Assembly: GCA_014084085.1 (NCBI GenBank)
Contig: NPFB01000020.1
Coordinates: 32,802 to 96,801, forward strand
Length of the DNA stretch: 64,000 bases
Reading direction: 5' to 3'
DNA from: Hondaea fermentalgiana
Taxonomy: Eukaryota; Sar; Bigyra; Thraustochytrida; Thraustochytriidae
In this document: one piece after another, positions 57,938 through 64,000 of the stretch
Position numbering within the stretch: position 1 is the stretch's first letter
Layout: each line of letters starts with the position of its first letter
Made by a program: the position numbers and the translations under genes
Notes under the pieces: model-generated
The model's database searches: none
Seen by the model: the letters and a program-made list of their open reading frames with translations, nothing else
What the model was told of the DNA's origin: nothing

Positions 57938-59065
57938 ATGCGGAGACTCGCGATATTGCGGCGTGCGAAGCCGCCTCGAACGCGAGGCTTCGCGAGCATT
58001 AGCAGCAAGAACGGAAGCATTAGCGACGGCAGCAGCATTGGCAGCATTGGCAGAAGCAGCAGTAGCAGCAGCAGCGGAAGCGGAAGTGGCGGGGACCTCG
58101 CCCAAGATGACGAAAGCGATGGTCGCGGTGGACAGCGTCCTGGCGTCAACACCTTGAGTAGCGGCAAAGAGGCCGGGCACGTGAGCGTGCTTCGAGATGA
58201 GGTCGTGGACGTTTTCGCAGACACCCTTGGCATGCGAAATGAGGCTCTGATTGTTGACGGAACGCTTGGAGCAGGCGGGCACGTGGAAGCACTCCTGCAC
58301 CGCTTCGAGACGCTGCCGTGCAACTTGCGTATCGTTGGTGTCGATCGCGACCCAGATGCACTCGAAATCGCAAGGCGCCGTCTCGCGCCGTGGGGAGACA
58401 AATTTCGCGCCGTGCACTCCAATTTTTCTGAAATGAAAACCACGCTCGGCGACGAAGTGATGCCCGTGGATGGCGTCCTCCTCGACCTCGGTGTTTCGTC
58501 GATGCAGCTCGATCGGGGCGAGCGCGGGTTTAGCTTTCGCAATGAGGGTAAGCTGGACATGCGGATGGACCCAACATCGCCCGTTAGCGCGTGGACGCTC
58601 GTCAACAAGGGACCTCAGAATGTCCTCGAAACGATTTTCCGAGAGTACGGGGAAGAACGTAATGCCCGACGGATAGCCACGCAGATTGTGCGCGCGCGAA
58701 GAAAGCAGGCCATCGATAGCACTCATGATCTTGTACGTGCAATTGCACCAATGGTGGACTGGAAGACTGCTCGATCGCACCCTGCCGCAAGAATTTTTCA
58801 GGCGCTCCGTATTGCCGTCAACGGCGAGCTGGACAGTCTCGAAACTTTCCTCGATAACGTGCCAAACATTGTTCGGCCTGGAGGTACTGTAGCCATCATC
58901 TCGTTTCACAGTCTCGAGGATCGTCTGGTGAAGCAGGCTTTCAAGAAATACAAGGACTTTACGCCATGCTTTCGTGGCGTGCGCAAGGCCTCCAAAGAAG
59001 AGAGTACCGAGAATCCACGTGCACGCAGTGCCAAGCTTCGTGCGATCGCCCGGCGTCTGCAATAA
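57938..59065 (+). CDS. METTL15: RsmH/METTL15-like 16S/12S rRNA m4C methyltransferase
   Basis: 375 residues from ATG 57938. The first 25 residues are basic (MRRLAILRRAKPPRTRG) and fit a mitochondrial presequence; a Ser/Gly-rich linker follows. The methyltransferase matches the MraW/RsmH family: HVSVLRDEVVDVF, the SAM site LIVDGTLGAGGH, RIVGVDRDPDAL, DGVLLDLGVSSMQLD, GFSFRNEGKLDMRMD, and VAIISFHSLEDR near the C-terminus. Bacterial RsmH and mitochondrial METTL15 modify a cytosine in the decoding region of the small-subunit rRNA. The presequence makes mitochondrial action the likely role. Confidence 0.92.
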   Translation: MRRLAILRRAKPPRTRGFASISSKNGSISDGSSIGSIGRSSSSSSSGSGSGGDLAQDDESDGRGGQRPGVNTLSSGKEAGHVSVLRDEVVDVFADTLGMRNEALIVDGTLGAGGHVEALLHRFETLPCNLRIVGVDRDPDALEIARRRLAPWGDKFRAVHSNFSEMKTTLGDEVMPVDGVLLDLGVSSMQLDRGERGFSFRNEGKLDMRMDPTSPVSAWTLVNKGPQNVLETIFREYGEERNARRIATQIVRARRKQAIDSTHDLVRAIAPMVDWKTARSHPAARIFQALRIAVNGELDSLETFLDNVPNIVRPGGTVAIISFHSLEDRLVKQAFKKYKDFTPCFRGVRKASKEESTENPRARSAKLRAIARRLQ

Positions 59066-59159
59066 AAAGTCAATATCGTCGATCTCGCCGGGTGCTTGTA
59101 CATATTTACGATTAGTTTTTTCTCTTCCATGAAAGTCAAACTGCGCTACCCTCATATTC
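59066..59159. other. Convergent 3' spacer
   Basis: 94 bases between facing stops; nothing else. Confidence 0.5.
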
Positions 59160-61943
59160 CTACGATGTCGAGCTTTCAATCCAGACACGCTCGCCTGATT
59201 CTGGGTGCAAAAAGTACTCAAGGTGGAGATCCTTGCAAAGTTGCCAGTTCGCTCGTGAAAGCACGTCGAGGACAAGATCGAAATCCTCGAACTCATCCGG
59301 AGCGAACTCCCAGCGGAGCGGGTCTGCATCTTCACGTCTCGCAGATGCTTGCGCCTCGTTAATACCTGCAGCGTCATTCACAACCTCGTTGAGCTTGCCA
59401 TTGTAGAAAAACTCCTTTTCTGTTGCCGGGTCGATATGTCTTGTCCACTCGTCGCGCTTTTTTATGCGCAGGTGCGTCTTGACCTTGGACGTTGGCGACG
59501 CATCGCCCCGACTCGACTTGGCCATTGCCAAATTCACGAGCGCGCGTATGGGTCCAGGTTTCTCCAGCTTGTCAAGAAGCACGCCATCGTCTTCGGTGCA
59601 CTTGACAAAACACATTGTCTCCTTCGACAGCTGCATCGCAATACTAGGGTTGTTTGTAAAGACCCGAAAGTAATCCCCCGCAGCTTTGTGCGCAGCCAAG
59701 GCTTGTACGAGAGGATTCTTTGGGTATGTTTTGCTCGGTTTGTCGCAGACGAGACCGATATTATCAAACATTGGGTTTCCCTGCTGGAAGGCAGAAACCT
59801 TGGTGCTCTGCTTGATCACGCCTGGAGCGATACTTGTAAAGTCACCGTCCAGATTCTCGCGGGAACCTTTTCGACGCTTGTACTTGTAGCCTCCGGCCAA
59901 GAGAGCGATCAATAAAACGCATGCCCCTAACGCTCCAAGAGCGATCGTCCACGATGCAGGCCCGATGTCCGCTGGCCCACTCGGCGGCGTGTCCACGGCT
60001 TCTTCGTGCGTTGTTGCATTGCTCGTTTCCTCTTGGAAAGCAGGGGCCTTGGTGCTTTCGCTCCGAGTATTTGGCAATGTCGGTTCCACGGTTGTCGGCT
60101 CCGCTGTTGTTGGTTCTGCTGTTGTTGGCTCTACCGTTGTAGGCGCCTCTGTCGTTGGTTCGGAAGTTGTTGGCGTTGCAGAGTAGGGTGCATCTGTAGG
60201 AGCAGACGTCGAATTCGTCTGCTGCACTGCAGCGGTTGGGCTTTCGGTCGTACACTCCGCGTAACCAAAGGCAAAATAGTTTTCAAGATCGTCGGAGGTC
60301 TGGCAGAGCGTGCGCGAATATTTGTTGCCGGACTTGCACGTGTGATGTCTATGATTCCATCCGCATCCTTCGATGTCAACGCACTCGTCACAGCTGCTCG
60401 CAGTCGCGCACGCCTCACAACACTCTTCCGAATCGCTATCTCGCCATCCTTCGGCGCATCCTCCTTTGGCGCCAATGGCCTCACAACCGTAACCCGGACA
60501 CCACCCGCAGCCCTTTGTGCTCGAGCATTCGCCACAGTTTGTGATGGCACTGCAAAAATCCGGACATTCGTAGCCGCATACGTTGACGGCGCTGTCGAAA
60601 GGAATCTCAGTCATGCTTATGTCGAGCTCATCTGCAACAAAGTCGCCCACGAGCATCTTGCTTAGTCCCCTTTTCTTGGTGATTTCCACGTCGATGCAGA
60701 AATCTGTCGAAGGAAGGCGGCCAAGCACCATGCCATCGGTGCAGCACTGGTGCCAGCGCCAGATGAAGGATCCATGCGTACCGTTCCATGCGTAGCAGTC
60801 CCTTCCAAAGCCCTCGTCTTTCAAGTCTGATTTCTCGCATGCGTTGCCGACGTCCTTTACGGCAGGATCGTCTTTGAGCTGCACGTTGACGCCGGCGCCA
60901 TCAAGTCCACTTCCGTTAATACTCATGCCAAGGTACCCATCGTCTGCGTCCACTCCATCCGGCTTGTCGATTGCAAGGACCCAATATCCGCGATAGTCAG
61001 AGTCGACGAGAAAAAACATGGTCAGCGCGTTGTCATCGGCAAAGCCCGTGTTAGAGCTCCCGCTCGTAGGGTAGTCATAGCCGTAAAAAAGCTCGCCTCC
61101 GGACACGAGCTTGCAAGAGCTGTCGTTGGCTTTTCCAGCCCCTTTCCCAGACCAAAGCCCTTCTGGAGGTATAAAATTGTATTCAGCACCGCCACATACC
61201 CCATTGCCCGCAGTCTTGGGATGATTTTGAGGAAACTGAGTCACCGGCTCCATGACGCGCTTGCGCGTACGACCTTTTTGGTCTTGCCAGCGGATTTCAT
61301 AGCAAAAGCCATACTCTGGTGCTGTGTGCTGGCAGACTGAGTACAATCGATCCTGCTCGCAGGCCGTCTCGATCCAGCTTACGGCTGCGCTATCGCTATC
61401 GAGGCGAAGAGACTGAATACATGATCCACTCGACATCTTTGCGACAGCCGTCTCCAGCGTTGCGTCGATGAATTCCAAGGTCACGTCCGCTGAGGCATCG
61501 TCAAATGCGAGGTTTCCAAGCGCCTCTTTATCTGTAAGAGCACCAAGCAAAAGCACTGCGTCACCGTCCGTGTCTTGCGCATCGCGCTCAAAGATTGATT
61601 GTACGTGTTGAAGGACCGACTGATTCCCCGCTGAGAAAAGCTCACCCCCATAGCCGTGACAAAGTGATTGCAGATTTTCGTACGAGGTTTCTGGGCCAAA
61701 GACCTTGTAGCATTTTGAGCCCATGCAGTCTTTCCACATGGCATCGAGACCGGTTGTCAACTGCGCCAAACTTGCGAGAATTGCAATCGTTCTGGCCAAG
61801 GAGTGAGCTCTTGGCTTGTCATCGACACATTTTCGTCGTCCGCCATCGAGATGCGACAGCATCACCGCTGACCCCCGCGACTTGTTCTCGCACGTGGCCC
61901 ACCGCCTCGTGGTCTGTGTACCTGTCTGCAAGCCTGTCTGCAT
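59160..61943 (-). CDS. Type I surface protein with C-type-lectin-like domain
   Basis: 927 residues from ATG 61943. ATG 61862 (residue 28) would give a better signal peptide around ARTIAILASLAQLTTGLDA and may be the true start. Next is a lectin-like domain (about 71-205, with CYKVFG, LCHGYGGELFSAG and WIETACEQDRLYSVC), a central Cys/Gly-rich block, and PSI-like cysteine modules with CGECSSTKGCGWCPGYGCEA and CDECVDIEGCGWNHRHHTC. A Thr/Pro/Glu stalk (EPTTAEPTTAEPTT) precedes a transmembrane helix near 660-690 and a basic stop-transfer KYKRRKG. The cytoplasmic part (about 230 residues) has two degenerate WW-like stretches, EWTRHIDPATEKEFFYNG and NWQLCKDLHLEYFLHPESGE. A receptor or adhesion role is inferred; ligand unknown. 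Confidence 0.82.
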   Translation of the reverse strand: MQTGLQTGTQTTRRWATCENKSRGSAVMLSHLDGGRRKCVDDKPRAHSLARTIAILASLAQLTTGLDAMWKDCMGSKCYKVFGPETSYENLQSLCHGYGGELFSAGNQSVLQHVQSIFERDAQDTDGDAVLLLGALTDKEALGNLAFDDASADVTLEFIDATLETAVAKMSSGSCIQSLRLDSDSAAVSWIETACEQDRLYSVCQHTAPEYGFCYEIRWQDQKGRTRKRVMEPVTQFPQNHPKTAGNGVCGGAEYNFIPPEGLWSGKGAGKANDSSCKLVSGGELFYGYDYPTSGSSNTGFADDNALTMFFLVDSDYRGYWVLAIDKPDGVDADDGYLGMSINGSGLDGAGVNVQLKDDPAVKDVGNACEKSDLKDEGFGRDCYAWNGTHGSFIWRWHQCCTDGMVLGRLPSTDFCIDVEITKKRGLSKMLVGDFVADELDISMTEIPFDSAVNVCGYECPDFCSAITNCGECSSTKGCGWCPGYGCEAIGAKGGCAEGWRDSDSEECCEACATASSCDECVDIEGCGWNHRHHTCKSGNKYSRTLCQTSDDLENYFAFGYAECTTESPTAAVQQTNSTSAPTDAPYSATPTTSEPTTEAPTTVEPTTAEPTTAEPTTVEPTLPNTRSESTKAPAFQEETSNATTHEEAVDTPPSGPADIGPASWTIALGALGACVLLIALLAGGYKYKRRKGSRENLDGDFTSIAPGVIKQSTKVSAFQQGNPMFDNIGLVCDKPSKTYPKNPLVQALAAHKAAGDYFRVFTNNPSIAMQLSKETMCFVKCTEDDGVLLDKLEKPGPIRALVNLAMAKSSRGDASPTSKVKTHLRIKKRDEWTRHIDPATEKEFFYNGKLNEVVNDAAGINEAQASARREDADPLRWEFAPDEFEDFDLVLDVLSRANWQLCKDLHLEYFLHPESGERVWIESSTS

Positions 61944-62592
61944 GCTCTTCAGGAGTGGCGAGCCCCGCTTTTGCCTCTCCCCTAGAGCAAGCGAGCAAGA
62001 GCCTGCAGCCGGCGCCACGCACGAGCGGGGTTGCGTGCTCTCGTTTGGACCTGCAGTGCGTCCTGCAGAAGTATCGACGCAACGTCTTCTTCTTGTTCTC
62101 CTTCTCCTTCCCCCTCCTCGTGTCGGGCGTTACCGTCTCGAGGCGTAGAAGCCAGGCAGGAGGCGCAAATGGGTCGCTTGCCGCCGGAATGTGGCCCACC
62201 CCGGGCTCCATGGAGCTCAGCTCTCCCCCAAAGTGACCGGTAAAATCGCACGCGCTGCTGCTTCGCAACAGCCACCGGCCCCGGCTTGCGCTGCGCCCGC
62301 TCCGCCGCGCGAGGCGCGACGCCAGACAGACCCGGAGCGCGCGGACGGAGACCCGCCGGCGCGGCCTCTCCCCGCCCCGGTCGCTGCGAGGGAAGGGACG
62401 GGACGGGCAAGCAGGGAGACGAGGCGGCGCAGCCCCAGAGGACAAGGCGTTTTCACCATAAACCGAGACAGTCGAGACGCCGGGACAGTCGCCTTTTGCG
62501 CGAGAGGACGTTGGGCGGGCGCGCGACTGAGCGAGGAGGCGGGCCAGGCCCGGTGAGGCCAGGAGCAGCGCAGACTTGCGCAGATAGGAGCC
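61944..62592. promoter_or_regulatory. Divergent spacer, surface protein and DNAAF11
   Basis: 650 GC-rich bases between divergent starts. Stop-poor frames on both strands have no conserved motif. Confidence 0.45.
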
Positions 62593-63954
62593 ATGGTGCG
62601 CATTGATGCGGAGCTGATCAGACGCAAGTCGGAGCACAATGAAGGGACGATGGCAGACCTCGAGGAGATCGCGCTGCATCAGCTGGAGATCGAGAAGATT
62701 GAAAAGGTGGGGTCCTTGTGCCGACGTCTGAAAATTCTGTACCTACAGAACAACATTATTGGCAAGCTGGAAAACCTGCAACATCTGAAAGAGCTCGAGT
62801 ACCTGAACGTTTCGCAAAACAACATTCTCAAAATTGAAGGATTGGAATCTTGCGAGTTCCTCAATAAACTGGACCTCATGCTAAACTTCGTGCCATGCTC
62901 TGCGCTCGAGGAGTCCGTCGCGAACCTGAAACACAACAAGCTTTTGCGCGAGCTCTATGTAGTGGGAAATCCGTTTGCAGACTGGGAAGGCCACAAGGAC
63001 TACATTATTTTGCGGCTGCCTCACTTGCAGAAACTTGACGGCATGTCCATTACGAAATCAGACCGCATCCGAGCAGCGCAGCGCAGCGATGATCTTGACA
63101 AGGAGCTGGCAGAAAGAATTGCTGCCGAGGCCCACGCTAAAGCCAGCAAACCGGAAATTGTCGACGTCAGTGGCGACAACGCGCCGTACACGCCGGAATT
63201 GCGCACAGAAATGTACCGTGAAATGGCAGAGGAAAAGGCGGAAAAGGAGGCGCGCGAGAAGGAGCGTCTGCCCAAGGAGCGTAATTACGAAAAGGAACAC
63301 GAAGAGGCCGTGGCGTTGGCACGTGCCAAACAATTTTTCCCCGATGGCCGCGTTCGGCAGTGCAATGAGGGCGGTCTCGACTTTGCACTCGAGGAGGACC
63401 GCGAGAATGTGTATTTGCGCGTTCAGCTACCTCGGTACGTGGACACCTCGCTCATCGACTGTCAAGTGTATCCGCGTTTTGTAGAAGTCATTTTCAAGGA
63501 CAAGGTGCTTCGTCTCGGGTTTCCTGGTGGCGAAGACCGTGACGAGGTCCGTGCAGAAGATGCCAAGTGCGAGCGCTCGCAAGCGAGCGGCGAGCTCAAG
63601 GTGACAATGCCCAAACTCACTTCGGACGAGGCCGTGACGTTGTCTGCACCAAGTGCGGGCCCGCTCAAGGACCGCAATGGAAAGGATAAGGCAGCTAAGT
63701 TGCAAGACAGCGCATCTGGCCGCGTCAAACGTCTTGCGCAACCGACGAAACGTGCCGACGACATTCTCCGCCAGGCTGTGGATCTCCGCACAATTTATCA
63801 GGGCAAAGAAAATCCCAATCTTGCAAACGAAATGGCCGACTTGGGACTCCGTGCTTCCTCTTCGGCGCCGGTTGCCGTCAAGGAGCAGGCTCGAAGAGAG
63901 GCAGCTCTGCATGTGCCGGCACTGGACGACGATGATGACGACGACGATGAATAA
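62593..63954 (+). CDS. DNAAF11: DNAAF11/LRRC6 dynein-arm assembly factor
   Basis: 453 residues (human 466) from ATG 62593. The N-terminus RIDAELIRRKSEHNEGTM and LEEIALHQLEIEKIEK matches the tilB/LRRC6 opening. LRRs follow: LKILYLQNNIIGKLENL, LEYLNVSQNNILKIEGLE and LNKLDLMLNFV, then an LRRcap-type LRELYVVGNPFADWEGHKDY. LPHLQKLDGMSI closes the LRRs; a coiled coil follows (about 165-250). A CS/p23-like domain near 265-345 carries VYLRVQLPRYVDTSL and VYPRFVEVIFKDKVLRLGF. The tail ends in an Asp run. In animals the protein pre-assembles outer and inner dynein arms in the cytoplasm with other DNAAFs. With CEP164 it indicates motile cilia. Confidence 0.92.
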   Translation: MVRIDAELIRRKSEHNEGTMADLEEIALHQLEIEKIEKVGSLCRRLKILYLQNNIIGKLENLQHLKELEYLNVSQNNILKIEGLESCEFLNKLDLMLNFVPCSALEESVANLKHNKLLRELYVVGNPFADWEGHKDYIILRLPHLQKLDGMSITKSDRIRAAQRSDDLDKELAERIAAEAHAKASKPEIVDVSGDNAPYTPELRTEMYREMAEEKAEKEAREKERLPKERNYEKEHEEAVALARAKQFFPDGRVRQCNEGGLDFALEEDRENVYLRVQLPRYVDTSLIDCQVYPRFVEVIFKDKVLRLGFPGGEDRDEVRAEDAKCERSQASGELKVTMPKLTSDEAVTLSAPSAGPLKDRNGKDKAAKLQDSASGRVKRLAQPTKRADDILRQAVDLRTIYQGKENPNLANEMADLGLRASSSAPVAVKEQARREAALHVPALDDDDDDDDE

Positions 63955-64000
63955 TTCAAAAAGAAAACATTTGGAAATGTAAAGGTAAAGGTACTCATGA
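63955..64000. other. 3' flank of DNAAF11
   Basis: A-rich bases to the window end; nothing further can be read. Confidence 0.5.

Noticed and set aside
57755..59377. 540-codon frame antisense to the RsmH/METTL15 gene
   Set aside because: Mirror of a clear methyltransferase; no independent motif.

Overview
This window is nuclear DNA from a eukaryotic microbe. The genes are mostly single open exons on both strands, ATG starts often have A or G at -3, and the three introns I can place have GT-AG ends. The content is eukaryotic: CEP164, DNAAF11/LRRC6, CDK8, Pcf11, a POT1-like protein, RPP30, DNAJC3, DNAJC17, SLC25 and TLC proteins. Coding DNA is visibly GC-rich. Spacers are low-complexity and microsatellite-rich. 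Two cilium genes imply a life stage with motile cilia. The best guess is a stramenopile of the thraustochytrid type, but that is inference from style and gene content, not from a marker gene.

Layout. 0-3.5 kb: a membrane RING-H2 E3 ligase (minus), GC-rich spacer and a doubtful small ORF. 3.9-10.9 kb: a stand-alone two-exon WW-domain gene, then the full two-exon CEP164 homologue whose N-terminus it duplicates. 10.9-14.4 kb: two minus-strand genes of unknown role. 16.9-20.3 kb: a POT1-like OB-fold gene divergent from a WD40 gene ending in a CaaX-type motif. 21.6-29.0 kb: a 5'-nucleotidase-like phosphoesterase with EF hands, a coiled-coil gene, a secreted trypsin-like protease and a SEC14/CRAL-TRIO gene. 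29.6-32.0 kb: an exactly 100-base N gap that removes the 5' end of a Roc-COR-TIR gene. 32.4-39.1 kb: a disordered protein, DNAJC3/P58IPK-like, RPP30-like and DNAJC17-like genes. 39.3-46.0 kb: a MORN-repeat gene, a PUB-domain gene, RidA and an SLC25 carrier. 46.8-54.5 kb: CDK8-like kinase (two exons), a TLC protein, a four-helix membrane protein and a Pcf11-like CID protein. 55.3-64.0 kb: an AK3-like adenylate kinase, an Aha1_N plus LRR fusion, an RsmH/METTL15 methyltransferase, a lectin-like surface receptor and DNAAF11/LRRC6.

The genes do not form an operon. They are an ordinary eukaryotic mix, often in divergent pairs sharing GC-rich promoters or convergent pairs with short 3' spacers. The most interesting items are the mini-CEP164 duplicate with its shared intron, the Roc-COR-TIR protein with a conserved candidate NADase glutamate, the Aha1_N-LRR fusion, the prenylation-type tail on the WD40 protein, and several two-copy tandem duplications of 64-135 bp in gene flanks, one of which carries the 3' end of the Pcf11-like coding sequence past its stop codon.
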